Positions 25,602-34,770 are shown, counted from the first letter of the stretch. The stretch: DNA of 64,000 nt from Spirochaetales bacterium (GCA_028722305.1 JAQYHB010000054.1:1-64000), one strand, 5' to 3'. Made by a program: numbers and translations. The notes: generated from the sequence alone by a model not told the origin.

Positions 25602-26774
25602 ATGCAACCCTATAGCGAGCTTCTGATCTCTTTTCTCGTCAACGCGTATACCCAGGGAACTGGCTGGCAATCCATCGCCCGGGCGGTGCGGCCGTTTGTG
25701 GGCGGCCATGTCGCCGACATCGGTGGCGGCCTTGGGTTCCTGGCCAACGAGCTGAAGGGAATCAACGTGACCGTAGTCGAGCGCGACGAGTTGGCCTGCC
25801 TCTACCTGAGGGCCCACCACGAGCCCCACGTGCACCTGTCGCAGGGAGATGCCCATCAACTAAGGCCGGAACGGAGGAAGGGAGATGTCATCTGCTGCAA
25901 CTACGGTTCCCTGCTGGAAAACCTGGTCCTCGCCCGGAAATGGGGGGACCGGAACCTGATTGTCATCGCCCGGGATGCCGATGGGCATCGGTTCCGTGGA
26001 GGAACACGGCCTAATCCCGCTCAGAGAACGCGCCTGTTGCTCCAATCCCTTTCCATCCCCTATCAGGAACAGGGAATCGTGGTCGATATGGGCCAGCCTT
26101 TCCGGAGCCAGGAAGAGGCGCGGGCATTCTCCCGGCTGTATGGTCACTCGGGGGAGTATGATCTCCAGCGGAGGAATGGGGAATTTCCCCTCTGGCTTCC
26201 CATGGTTCGCCCTATTTCTCTGTTTTTCGTTTCCATCGGCGATATCCCGGAATTGGTGACGAAAAGCACCTTGCTGGTCGAAGGTGAGCAAGGTGTCGGC
26301 AAGAGCACGTTCGTTGGCAAGCTCGCCGCTTGTGCCGACGGAGGGTTCCTTACCAAGCGGGTGGATGGCAAGGTGTATCTCAACCCAATAGGGGGGGTGG
26401 CCTACGACGAGGACCACTTGGTTGGAGTTTGCGGAAGGGGAGGCATTCCCCAGCGGTTTGACCAGCTGGGGGTGCAGCTTCTTGAAAGGCCCTGTACCCT
26501 CAGGGTGATGGACGAGCTGGGATTCATGGAGAGCGAGGCGCGCGAGTTCCAGAAGAGCGTGCTCCAGGCGGCGAAGGATCCGGTTCCTACCATCGCCGTC
26601 ATCAAACCCTGCCGGACGCCCCTGTTGGATGCGATTCGTTCCTGTCCCTCGGCGGTCACCATCCACTTCTCGATGGAGAACCGGGATGCCTGGGCCCAGG
26701 AAATGGAACGGGCCACCCAGAGCATTCCCGAGTGGCCGCTGTGCGAGAGGCTCAGAACCCGATCAGGGTTGTAA
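25602..26774 (+). CDS. Methyltransferase-like domain fused to a THEP1-type NTPase
   Basis: Two unlike domains share one 390-residue chain. Residues 25-180 resemble a Rossmann SAM-methyltransferase: VADIGGGLGFLANEL at 38-51 matches motif I, followed by VTVVERDE with an acidic residue at the end of strand 2. Residues 220-385 are a P-loop NTPase of the THEP1 (NTPase_1, COG1618) kind, with Walker A GEQGVGKST at 228-236 and a Walker B-like RVMDELGFMES at 301-311. I do not know a described protein with this exact pairing. It starts one base after the small exported protein and ends 23 bases inside the convergent binding-protein gene of a siderophore/cobalamin-type transporter. A role linked to that cargo is a guess. 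Confidence 0.75.
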   Translation: MQPYSELLISFLVNAYTQGTGWQSIARAVRPFVGGHVADIGGGLGFLANELKGINVTVVERDELACLYLRAHHEPHVHLSQGDAHQLRPERRKGDVICCNYGSLLENLVLARKWGDRNLIVIARDADGHRFRGGTRPNPAQRTRLLLQSLSIPYQEQGIVVDMGQPFRSQEEARAFSRLYGHSGEYDLQRRNGEFPLWLPMVRPISLFFVSIGDIPELVTKSTLLVEGEQGVGKSTFVGKLAACADGGFLTKRVDGKVYLNPIGGVAYDEDHLVGVCGRGGIPQRFDQLGVQLLERPCTLRVMDELGFMESEAREFQKSVLQAAKDPVPTIAVIKPCRTPLLDAIRSCPSAVTIHFSMENRDAWAQEMERATQSIPEWPLCERLRTRSGL

Positions 26775-27792
26775 GCGCCTCGTCGCTCATCTCCTTGTCG
26801 AAGAAGAGCCTGAAGTATTCCTTGAGCTCCTGATGGAGGTCGAAGTCTCCGCCATAGAGCACCTTGTCCGCCCAGATGATGCCGGCGATACGGTTGATGG
26901 AGGGGGGAGATGCCAGCCAGTTCATCGGCTGGTTCGGCACCAGGTAGACGGCTTGGTTCTTCACTGCGTCGAGCTGGCTCCAGAGCGGGTCGGTGGTGAC
27001 TTTGTCATACACATCCTTCGCGTCCCCGGCGAAAAGCAAGGTCGGCGGATTCCATTGCATGATCTGCTCCATGTCGACCTCGTTGCCGGTGCCTTTTGCG
27101 GTGGGCTTCTCGACGACCGCCATGTTTTCGACCACCTGATCCAGCACGTCAGCCTGGTAGCTGCCTTTGGCGATGACGTTGACCCCCTTGGCCCCCAGCA
27201 CGTACAGCGCCTGTTTCTTGCCACCTTCGGTCAAACGGGCGTTGCGCTCGGTGACGCGGGTGATGAAGGTGGAGATTTCGGCCGCCTTCTCCTCCTGCCC
27301 GAGCAACTTGCCAAGCTTGGCGTAGGTCTCCGGCAGGGTCCGGAACGTGGCATCGATGTGGATGAAGGGGATTCCCAACTGTTCCTGCAGGTTGTCAAGG
27401 TCGGTCCGCATGTTCTTCTTCTGCTCGCCGACGTCGATGACCAACTGGGCTTCCAGCCCAAGGATTGTCTCAGGGTTCAATGTTCCCTTGCCCCCATACA
27501 GCTGCCCGGTAACCGGTTTCTGGAGATAGTCAGGAGAAAGGAACTGGGTGGCGTCCTCGCTCCAGGTGATTGCGCGCCCGACCATCTGGTCCATGGCGAC
27601 AGGGGTCAGCATGTACTCGGTCAACGGGCCGGAAGAGACCACGCGTTCCAGTTCGGCGGGCAGGGAGACAGTGCGTCCCAGGTCATCGGTGAAATCGACA
27701 GTCGTCTGCGCGGGGGTTTCCCGTGTCGGCTGGGCGGTGAGCATGCCCATTGCAAGCAGGGCCGCCATACACATCAGGTAACAACGTCTCAT
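26752..27792 (-). CDS. Siderophore/cobalamin-type ABC transporter binding protein
   Basis: The 346-residue protein has a signal peptide (MRRCYLMCMAALLAMGMLTA) and the BtuF/FepB fold (COG0614). It contains VDFTDDLGRTVSLPAELERVVSSGP, PETILGLEAQLVIDVG and a C-terminal NRIAGIIWADKVLY. It captures an iron chelate, haem or corrinoid for the adjacent ATPase and permease. The genome has a B12-dependent ribonucleotide reductase, so cobalamin is a fair candidate cargo, but sequence alone does not decide. It overlaps the ATPase gene by 4 bases. Confidence 0.9.
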   Translation of the reverse strand: MRRCYLMCMAALLAMGMLTAQPTRETPAQTTVDFTDDLGRTVSLPAELERVVSSGPLTEYMLTPVAMDQMVGRAITWSEDATQFLSPDYLQKPVTGQLYGGKGTLNPETILGLEAQLVIDVGEQKKNMRTDLDNLQEQLGIPFIHIDATFRTLPETYAKLGKLLGQEEKAAEISTFITRVTERNARLTEGGKKQALYVLGAKGVNVIAKGSYQADVLDQVVENMAVVEKPTAKGTGNEVDMEQIMQWNPPTLLFAGDAKDVYDKVTTDPLWSQLDAVKNQAVYLVPNQPMNWLASPPSINRIAGIIWADKVLYGGDFDLHQELKEYFRLFFDKEMSDEALTTLIGF

Positions 27793-28568
27793 TGGATATC
27801 CTCCTTGGGGATGCAGACACGAATGGTGTCATTCGCGAGACTGAACACCTCGGCCTCAATCCCATATAGTTCTTTAATCAATTGTGCGGTGACTACCTCG
27901 ACCGGTTTCCCCTGACGCAGGATTGAACCCTGTTTCATGGCGATGACCTGGTCGCTGACACGGAAGACCTGGTCGGGGTTGTGGCTGGTCAGAACGACGC
28001 AGTAACCATCTTTGGCAAGGGACCGGATCACCCAGAGCACCCGCGCCTGGTTGGCGAAGTCGAGACTGGCCACCGGTTCGTCCAGCAGCAGGGTTCTCGC
28101 CCCCTGCATCAGGCTTCTGGCGACCAAAACCAGTTGCTGCTCTCCTCCGGAGATTTCCCAGAAGAGCCGGTGGGCCAAAGAGGCGATTCCAATCTTCTCC
28201 ATCGCTTCCAGCGCCTCGGATTCTTCCTTCGGGCCAGGGGTAGCATAGCGGCCGATTCTGCCGCTTGCCCCCATCATGACCATCTCTATCGCTTCATAAC
28301 TGTAGGAAACATTGCACTTTTGCGGCACATAGGCCATCAATCTCGAGAGACGCGGACGGTCGCATGTCCTCAGGTCGGTTCCGGAGAGGGTGATTCTCCC
28401 TTGGTAGGGAAGCAGTCCGAGCATGCACCGGAGCAGGGTGGTCTTCCCGGTCCCGTTGGAACCGATGACCGAGGTAATTTGGCCGTCGGCCATCGAGCAG
28501 GTGATGTCCTGCAGGATTTGTCGTTCGGGCTTGTACCCGAACGAGAGGTTTTCGATCTCAATGCTCAT
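27789..28568 (-). CDS. Siderophore/cobalamin-type ABC transporter ATPase
   Basis: This 259-residue ATPase (COG1120, FepC/BtuD) has Walker A GSNGTGKTT, signature ISGGEQQLV and Walker B TLLLDEP followed by VASLDFANQ. It couples ATP hydrolysis to import through the FecCD-type permease. It overlaps both the binding-protein gene (4 bases) and the permease gene (11 bases), giving a compact permease-ATPase-binding protein operon. Confidence 0.95.
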   Translation of the reverse strand: MSIEIENLSFGYKPERQILQDITCSMADGQITSVIGSNGTGKTTLLRCMLGLLPYQGRITLSGTDLRTCDRPRLSRLMAYVPQKCNVSYSYEAIEMVMMGASGRIGRYATPGPKEESEALEAMEKIGIASLAHRLFWEISGGEQQLVLVARSLMQGARTLLLDEPVASLDFANQARVLWVIRSLAKDGYCVVLTSHNPDQVFRVSDQVIAMKQGSILRQGKPVEVVTAQLIKELYGIEAEVFSLANDTIRVCIPKEDIQ

Positions 28569-29526
28569 GGCGCACCTCTCGTGATGCCATCAGGCTGAGG
28601 AAGAAGGGAGCGCCGACAAAGGCGGTGAGGATGCCGAGCGGAATCTCGGTTTCCAGCAGCGTGCGGGAGATGTCGTCGACAAGAAGCAGGAAGATCGCTC
28701 CGAGCAGCATGCTGGCGGGGATGACTCGCTTGTGGCTGGAACCGACCAGGCGCCGGGCCAAGTGGGGGATGACCAGACCTACCCATCCAATCGCTCCACA
28801 GGAGGCGATGATGCTGCTGCTTGCGAAGGTAGAGGCGATGATGATGATCCGGCGGAGCCGGTTGGGATCGATGCCCATCGAGGCGGCTTCCTCGTCTCCG
28901 ACACTGAGAAGGTCGACCTTCCAGCGCAGCAACAGCAGGGGAGTGACGCCGACGCAGAGGGGAATCAGGACCGAGCGGATGGTCTTCCACTGGGTTCCCG
29001 AGAGGCTCCCCATCAGCCAGTAGGTGATGGCGGGCAGCTGGCTGTTGGGATCTGCGACCAGCTTCAGGAAACTGGTGCCGCTTGTGGCAAGCGATCCTAC
29101 CATGATGCCACAGAGAATCAGGCCGGTGGTGCGCTGTACCCGCATGCGCCGTGCCAGCAATGTGACAATCAAGACCACCAGCAGGGCGCCGGCGAAGGCG
29201 CAGGCCATGATCAACCAGGAGGAGAACCCAAGGACGATGGCAAGGGCCGCCCCGAAAGCGGCGCCGTTGTTGGCGCCTAGGATGTCGGGTGATGCCATCG
29301 GGTTCTGGAAGACACCCTGATAGGCGGCTCCCGAGGCGGAGAGCGCCAATCCCGCGAGCATGGCGAGGATGATTCGTGGCAGGCGAATCTGCCAGAGAAC
29401 TCGGCTCGTCATGGAGTTCAATGGGAAAGAAATCGGGTAGCGTCCGAGACAGAGCGAGAGAATGGCAAGCACGAGAAGCGCCACTCCCCCAAAAAACCAG
29501 AACCATGCATACCTACGCGTACCCAT
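28558..29526 (-). CDS. FecCD-type ABC transporter permease
   Basis: The 322-residue integral membrane protein shows the FecCD/BtuC pattern, with many spans and family segments such as RLPRIILAMLAGLALSASGAAYQGVFQNPMASPDILG, GAIGWVGLVIPHLARRLVG and EIPLGILTAFVGAPFFL. It forms the pore for a siderophore, haem or cobalamin transporter. The frame is open upstream to 29562, but ATG 29526 (MGTRRYAW) is favoured; a promoter lies so close that the mRNA may be leaderless. It is the first gene of its operon. Confidence 0.93.
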   Translation of the reverse strand: MGTRRYAWFWFFGGVALLVLAILSLCLGRYPISFPLNSMTSRVLWQIRLPRIILAMLAGLALSASGAAYQGVFQNPMASPDILGANNGAAFGAALAIVLGFSSWLIMACAFAGALLVVLIVTLLARRMRVQRTTGLILCGIMVGSLATSGTSFLKLVADPNSQLPAITYWLMGSLSGTQWKTIRSVLIPLCVGVTPLLLLRWKVDLLSVGDEEAASMGIDPNRLRRIIIIASTFASSSIIASCGAIGWVGLVIPHLARRLVGSSHKRVIPASMLLGAIFLLLVDDISRTLLETEIPLGILTAFVGAPFFLSLMASREVRHEH

Positions 29527-29533
29527 GCTAACG

Positions 29534-29562
29534 ATTCTATCATTGTATATCCGAAAAAACAA
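29534..29562 (-). promoter_or_regulatory. Candidate promoter of the FecCD-type operon (leaderless)
   Basis: On the minus strand TTGTTT (29562-29557) and TAGAAT (29539-29534) are spaced by 17 bases. The ATG at 29526 lies 7 bases after the -10, with no Shine-Dalgarno sequence between. Confidence 0.5.
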
Positions 29563-29632
29563 TGAAATGTTGTTCGTTGCCTATCAGCGGATAGGATTGC
29601 AAGATGCCACGATAATGGAGTTAAATACCGAT

Positions 29633-30835
29633 ATGCGAAAGATTCAGATGAAGACTCCCTTGGTGGAGATGGATGGAGACGAGATGACCCGTGTCCTCTG
29701 GAAGATGATCAAGGACTTGCTGATCCTTCCGTATGTGGACCTGAAGAGCGAATACTATGACCTTGGGTTGCCCAATCGCGACAAGACTGGCGACCAGGTG
29801 ACGCAAATGGCTGCGGATGCCGCCAAGAAATATGGCGTCGCCGTGAAGTGCGCCACCATCACTCCCAATGCCCAGCGGATGGAAGAATATCATTTGAAGG
29901 AGATGTACAAGAGTCCCAACGCCACGATCCGCGCGACGCTGGACGGCACCGTCTTCCGTACCCCGATTGTCATCGACTCGATTCACCCGGTGGTCAAGAA
30001 CTGGAAGAAGCCGATTACCATCGCCCGCCATGCCTATGGGGACCTGTACAAGGCGACTGAGTTCCGCGTTCCTGGACCGGGAAAGGCGGAGCTTCGCTAT
30101 ACCGGGGTTGATGGAACCACATTCAACAAGACAGTATACGACTATGAGTGCGCCGGTGTGTTGCAGGCGCAGTACAACAAGGATAGTTCGATCGAGAGTT
30201 TCGCCCATAGTTGCTTCAGATACGCGATCGCCACCCGGCAGGATTTATGGTTTTCCGCCAAGGACACGATCAGCAAGCAGTACGACCAGACTTTCAAGCA
30301 GATTTTCCAGAGCATCTATGAAACGTCCTATAAGAACGAGTTCGAACGTTTGGGCTTGACTTATTTCTATACGTTGATCGATGACGCTGTTGCTCGGGTA
30401 ATTCGCAGCGAGGGCGGTTTCATTTGGGCCCTGAAGAACTATGATGGGGATGTGATGAGCGACATGGTCTCCACCGCGTTCGGCAGCCTAGCCATGATGA
30501 CTAGTGTCCTCGTCAGCCCGGACGGCAACTACGAGTACGAGGCTGCCCATGGCACGGTGACCCGCCACTACTACCGTTACCTGAAGGGCGAGAAGACCTC
30601 GACCAATCCGATGGCGACGATTTTTGCTTGGAGCGGTGCGCTCCGCAAGAGGGGAGAGAAGGACAATCTGCCTGATTTGTGTGCCTTCGCGGGCAGGCTC
30701 GAGAAGGCTTGTTTTGACACACTCAATGCTGGTGTCATGACCAAGGACCTCGCCAGTCTCGCCGAGGGGGTCACGGTGACTCCCGTGGACAGCGAGGAGT
30801 TCATCGCCGCCATCAAGAGTCGCCTGGACGCCTGA
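29633..30835 (+). CDS. icd: NADP-dependent isocitrate dehydrogenase (eukaryote-like type)
   Basis: The enzyme oxidatively decarboxylates isocitrate to 2-oxoglutarate, supplying precursor for the glutamate dehydrogenase encoded further along. The chain matches the homodimeric type related to mitochondrial/cytosolic IDH: VEMDGDEMTRVLWKMIKD, YYDLGLPNRDKTGDQVT, VGVKCATITPN-like, KSPNATIRATLDGTVFR and ARHAYGDLYKATEF. The C-terminal part has YEAAHGTVTRHYYR and STNPMATIFAWSGAL. It is about 400 residues, normal for the type. Possible starts are ATG 29615, 29633 and 29648; I chose 29633 because GGAG precedes it, though at 12 bases. A strong terminator follows. Confidence 0.94.
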   Translation: MRKIQMKTPLVEMDGDEMTRVLWKMIKDLLILPYVDLKSEYYDLGLPNRDKTGDQVTQMAADAAKKYGVAVKCATITPNAQRMEEYHLKEMYKSPNATIRATLDGTVFRTPIVIDSIHPVVKNWKKPITIARHAYGDLYKATEFRVPGPGKAELRYTGVDGTTFNKTVYDYECAGVLQAQYNKDSSIESFAHSCFRYAIATRQDLWFSAKDTISKQYDQTFKQIFQSIYETSYKNEFERLGLTYFYTLIDDAVARVIRSEGGFIWALKNYDGDVMSDMVSTAFGSLAMMTSVLVSPDGNYEYEAAHGTVTRHYYRYLKGEKTSTNPMATIFAWSGALRKRGEKDNLPDLCAFAGRLEKACFDTLNAGVMTKDLASLAEGVTVTPVDSEEFIAAIKSRLDA

Positions 30836-30855
30836 GGCAGGCGTCATGCATATGG

Positions 30856-30884
30856 GGAAGTGGGTCCGCCCACTTCCTTTTTTT
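30856..30884 (+). terminator. Rho-independent terminator after icd
   Basis: GGAAGTGGG (30856-30864) pairs perfectly with CCCACTTCC (30869-30877) around TCCG, followed by seven T residues. A second small hairpin, GACGCCT/AGGCGTC, overlaps the stop codon at 30827-30845. Confidence 0.92.
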
Positions 30885-30889
30885 CTGCA

Positions 30890-30938
30890 TTGACAGTAAG
30901 CGCGGCGTGGATGATGATAATATACACAGGAGTGTATA
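30890..30938 (+). promoter_or_regulatory. Promoter and RBS-spanning palindrome of the third sulfatase
   Basis: A perfect TTGACA is at 30890-30895; possible -10 hexamers are GATGAT (30913-30918, spacing 17) and GATAAT (30916-30921, spacing 20). Immediately after, TATACAC (30921-30927) and GTGTATA (30932-30938) form a perfect inverted repeat with AGGA of the ribosome binding site in the 4-base loop, ending at the ATG. It could be a repressor operator or an RNA hairpin masking the site. Confidence 0.6.
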
Positions 30939-32477
30939 ATGCGACCCAAACGACAGGTCCTTTTCATGATGACCGACACCACCCGTTACGACATGGTGGG
31001 TTGTTATGGCAACAAAGCGATGAAAACGCCGAACTTGGACGAGCTGGCGAGCCAGGGCGTCCGCTTTTCCCGGGCATACACGACCCAGCCAGTCTGCGGT
31101 CCGGCCCGCAGTTGCATCTTCACCGGTCTCTATCCACACGGAACCGGGTCCTTCACCAACACGGTCCCGCTCTGGCAGGGGGTGAAGACCATCGGCGAAT
31201 ATCTCCAGCCGGAGGGAATCCATACCGCCTTGATCGGCAAATGGCATCTGGACGGTGGCGATTATTTCGGCAACGGGGTCTGTCCGCCGGGCTACGATCC
31301 CGCGTACTGGTTCGACATGCGCTGCTACCTGGAAAGGATGAGCGAGTCCGACCGCCGCAGAAGCCGGAAGGAAAGCACATCTTTGGAAGGGGGCGGCATT
31401 CCCGCCGAGTTCACCTTTGGCCATCAGATTTGCGACAAGGCTATTGACTTTGTGAAACGGTACAAGGATGAGGATTTCTTCCTTACCATCAGTCTGGACG
31501 AGCCCCATGGTCCGTATCTTTGCCCGGAGCCCTTCGCCACGATGTACAAGGACTATGAGATGCCGATTACCCCGGCTCATCGGGACGATCTGTCCGAGAA
31601 GCCTGAGTTCGAGAAGCTTTGGGGGGAACGCCGCATCCACGAGGACAAAGAGCACCTGCGCCTGAACCCTAGCCTTTTCTTTGGATGCAATTCTTTCGCT
31701 GACAGCGAGATGGGAAGGGTGATGCACCTGGTCGAGGAGCTTTGCCCCGACGCGATGATTGTCTACACCAGCGACCATGGCGAGGCGCTTGACGCCCACT
31801 CTCTGGACCTGAAGGGGCCGAGTGTCTACGAGGAGATCGCCCATATCCCGCTCATCGTCCGGGGTGGAGCCTACATGCATGCCCCCGCAGGAAAGGTCTA
31901 TGCTTCCGTCGCCAGCCATGTCGACCTGGTGCCCACCTTCCTGGACTACTATGGGATTGAAGTTCCGCCTTCGCTTTCCGGGGTCTCGATGCGTAGCGTG
32001 ATCGAGCATCCCGATGGTCCTCGCCTGCGCGACTACGTCATGTGCGAGTTCCACCGCTACGAAATCGACCACGATGGTTTCGGCGGACTGCAGTTCATGC
32101 GGGCGGCAATCGGCGACCGCTACAAGCTGGCCGAGTTTTTGACCGACAGCGACGAGCTTTTCGACGACCAGATCGACCCCTATGAGGTGCACAACTACAT
32201 CAACGATCCTGCATACGAGCAGGTTCGGGACGAGATGCACCAGTGGCTGATGCGGGAAATGAACGATACCCGGGATCCTTTCCGCGGTTACCAGTGGCGT
32301 TGCCGTCCTTGGAACACGAAGGACAAGAAGGACTGGGAATGTGACGGCTACACCCGCCAGCGCCCGAGCGGGAAGGGTGAGCTGGTCCAGCTGGATTACG
32401 ACACCGGCATGGAGATTACCGAGACGGTACGTCTGAAGCGAAAGTCCAGCGGCTTCGCCAAGAAGGAAAAGGAGTGA
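30939..32477 (+). CDS. Sulfatase, Cys-type, cytoplasmic
   Basis: This 512-residue sulfatase has the maturation motif C-G-P-A-R-S-C-I-F-T-G from Cys53, at the same position as in the other two. Metal ligands lie in MMTDTTRYD and YTSDHGEALDAHS. No signal peptide is present. The C-terminal region is Arg/Lys-rich (LKRKSSGFAKKEKE). The gene has its own TTGACA promoter and ends overlapping a LacI regulator start (TGATG), which is followed by a damaged sugar transporter operon. Function in the cytoplasmic desulfation of an imported sugar is inferred. Confidence 0.93.
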   Translation: MRPKRQVLFMMTDTTRYDMVGCYGNKAMKTPNLDELASQGVRFSRAYTTQPVCGPARSCIFTGLYPHGTGSFTNTVPLWQGVKTIGEYLQPEGIHTALIGKWHLDGGDYFGNGVCPPGYDPAYWFDMRCYLERMSESDRRRSRKESTSLEGGGIPAEFTFGHQICDKAIDFVKRYKDEDFFLTISLDEPHGPYLCPEPFATMYKDYEMPITPAHRDDLSEKPEFEKLWGERRIHEDKEHLRLNPSLFFGCNSFADSEMGRVMHLVEELCPDAMIVYTSDHGEALDAHSLDLKGPSVYEEIAHIPLIVRGGAYMHAPAGKVYASVASHVDLVPTFLDYYGIEVPPSLSGVSMRSVIEHPDGPRLRDYVMCEFHRYEIDHDGFGGLQFMRAAIGDRYKLAEFLTDSDELFDDQIDPYEVHNYINDPAYEQVRDEMHQWLMREMNDTRDPFRGYQWRCRPWNTKDKKDWECDGYTRQRPSGKGELVQLDYDTGMEITETVRLKRKSSGFAKKEKE

Positions 32478-33451
32478 TGGGCAAGGTTACGAGGAAGGAT
32501 GTTGCCATCAAGGCAGGCGTCAGCGAGACGGTGGTCAGCTACGTGCTGAATCAAAACCGATATGTGGATGCCGACAAGAGACGCCGTGTCCTTTCCGCAG
32601 TCAAGGAGCTGGGATACGTGCCCAGCCCGATGGCACGCGCTTTGAAGGGCAAGGGCTCGGGGCGCATCCTTTTGATTACCGACCATCTGGAGAGCGACCA
32701 TTTCGTCTCCTTGGTTTCCGAGATGGAAAGACTGGCTTCCGAGGAGGGCTTGAGCGTCTCCCTCTGCAGATGGCATCCGGGACAAGCGTTCCTGCAGAAC
32801 ATCCTTCAGTCCGGTTACGACAGGGTCTTGGTGGGTTCGACCATGATGGATGACGCGTCGATCCAGAGCCTGATTGACAGCGGCATGGCGGTCGTCGTCT
32901 TGGAAATCAAGGAACGTGCCGGACTTTCCGGCCGGTATGGCATCATCAACTCCGGACTGTACCAAGGAGCTCTCGAGGCGATGAACGCGTTGTGGGAGAG
33001 GGGCAGAAAGAAGATTGTCTATGTCTCCTCGCTGGGAAATCTGGAACCTGGGGACTTCCGCTACCGGGCCTATTTGGAGAGCGTTGACAGTCCAAGGCGC
33101 ATCTGTGGGGCCGTGGACGACCGTGACTTGGGAAAGAAGGTGAAAAGCCTGTGGGACGAGGAGCCCTTCGACGGACTCTTCTGCCGGACTGACTATGTTG
33201 CCTGCGTGGCCATGCATGCCCTGCTCTCGCTTGGGGTACGGATTCCCGACCAAGTCTCCATCTGCGGTTTCGATGATGCCTGGTGTGGACGGTGCGTGCT
33301 CCCCACTCTGACCACGGTGCATATCCGCCGGGACTTGATGGCCCAAAGCGCGATGGAGCTATTCGCCCTTTTGGCGAGAAAGAAGGAGGGGGCAACCGAA
33401 CCCATTCGTATCGAGTTGCAGACAAAATTCGTCACTCGCGAAAGCCTGTGA
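32477..33451 (+). CDS. LacI family transcriptional regulator
   Basis: The 324-residue protein has a LacI-type N-terminal helix-turn-helix (RKDVAIKAGVSETVVSYVLN) and hinge (YVPSPMARALK), then a periplasmic-binding-protein-like sensor domain ending ISICGFDD-like (VSICGFDDAWCGRCVLPTLTTVHI). It probably represses the sulfatase-transporter unit until the sugar is present. ATG 32477 overlaps the sulfatase stop by one base, with AAAAGGAG just upstream. Confidence 0.94.
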   Translation: MGKVTRKDVAIKAGVSETVVSYVLNQNRYVDADKRRRVLSAVKELGYVPSPMARALKGKGSGRILLITDHLESDHFVSLVSEMERLASEEGLSVSLCRWHPGQAFLQNILQSGYDRVLVGSTMMDDASIQSLIDSGMAVVVLEIKERAGLSGRYGIINSGLYQGALEAMNALWERGRKKIVYVSSLGNLEPGDFRYRAYLESVDSPRRICGAVDDRDLGKKVKSLWDEEPFDGLFCRTDYVACVAMHALLSLGVRIPDQVSICGFDDAWCGRCVLPTLTTVHIRRDLMAQSAMELFALLARKKEGATEPIRIELQTKFVTRESL

Positions 33452-33490
33452 TCAAGAAACATCATGAGTCGATCAAAAGGAGGTTCATTC

Positions 33491-34770
33491 ATGAAAAAGG
33501 GATTATTGGGAGTAATGGTTTCGCTGTTGGCCGCGTCCATGGTGTTTGCGGGCGGCTCGGCAGAGAAAGAATCGTCGAAGTCGTCCGGACCAGTGACCAT
33601 CAAGGTCGCCAACTACGCCTTGTTGGAGAAGGTTACGAAGACTTCTGGAAAGGAATCAAGACGGGTTTTGAGGCGAAATATCCGGACATAAAGCTCGAAT
33701 GGGTGACCGCGCCGTACGGTGAGATTGTCAACCAAGTGGTCAACATGGCTGGTGGTGGTGACAAGGTCGATGTGATTTTCAGCGAGCTGGGATGGGTTCC
33801 TGGTTTGGAGGACGCTGGGCTTGCGGCTCCGGTTACCGACCTGCTTCCCAAAGAGTTCCTTGACGATTTCTATCCCGAGGTCTTGGACTCTTTCAACATT
33901 GATGGCAAGCCATACGGCATTCCTCTTTATATTTCGCCATATGTCCTCTATTACAATAAGAATCTGTTCAAGGAAGCTGGACTGGACCCGGATAAGCCGC
34001 CCAAAACCTATGATGAGATGTTGCGGATGGCAGAGCGTCTTTCTCTATTGAAAGATAAGAATGGCAACAGGGTATATGCTTTCGGCCAGACTACCGCATC
34101 GGTTCCTGTTTCCGGCGCGTCTCTTACTGCGATGGTCTACAACTTTGGAGGTGAAGTGCTGACCGCGGATGGCAAGCTTGACTGCGACAATCAAGGATTC
34201 CATGACGCAATCGCCATGCTTAAGACGCTGAACGATAAAGGGTACAACCCGCAGAACGCCAAGCTCAAAGACTTGCGCAACCTGTTCGCGCTCGGCCAGC
34301 TGGCCATGTACTATGACCAGAGTTGGGGTTTCAATGGAGTCAAGTCGATCAATCCTGACGCCGTAAACTTCACCGCTAGCGCTTCCCCTCTCGCCGGTGG
34401 CAAGGGAACAGGCCAGAGTTTGTTGCAGAGCCATTGCTTCGTGCTGGTCGATAACGGCAAGAAGGATGCGGTGGACAAGTTCGTGGAATATGTGATCAGT
34501 GCCGACCAACTGAATGGGTACTTGGAGAACCTGACTCCCGCCTATCCTGCGAAGAAGTCGATGGCGGATATGGAAGGCGTCGTGAACAACGGCGTCTTGC
34601 AAGGTGCCGCGGCTTCGGCGAGCAACGTCAAGCGCGAGACCTTCATTCCTGCATTGAACGACCTGAATCTGGAGCTCTGCACGCTCGCCCAGGCGGTTAC
34701 CGTCAGTGGCAAGCCTGTCGAGGAGGCCATCTCTGCTTTCAAGAAGGCCGCTGGAGCCAAGATCCAGTAA
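33491..34770 (+). pseudogene. Sugar ABC transporter binding protein with a -1 frameshift
   Basis: ATG 33491, after AGGAGG, opens a normal signal peptide (MKKGLLGVMVSLLAASMVFA then GGSAEKE) and the first mature strand VTIKVANYALLEK. At about 33629-33633 the homologous protein continues (GYEDFWKGIKTGFEAKYPDIK) in another frame through to the stop at 34770. One extra G in the GAGAAGGTTAC stretch would restore an intact chain of about 426 residues, so a single base is missing. The downstream frame is otherwise undamaged. It is either a real recent inactivation or an assembly error. The family is CUT1 sugar-binding (COG1653); it lies 39 bases after the LacI gene. Confidence 0.8.

Noticed and set aside
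33283-33628. Upstream in-frame part of the binding-protein reading frame that runs back into lacI
   Set aside because: It overlaps the LacI coding region in another frame; the true N-terminus is the signal peptide beginning at 33491 in a different frame.
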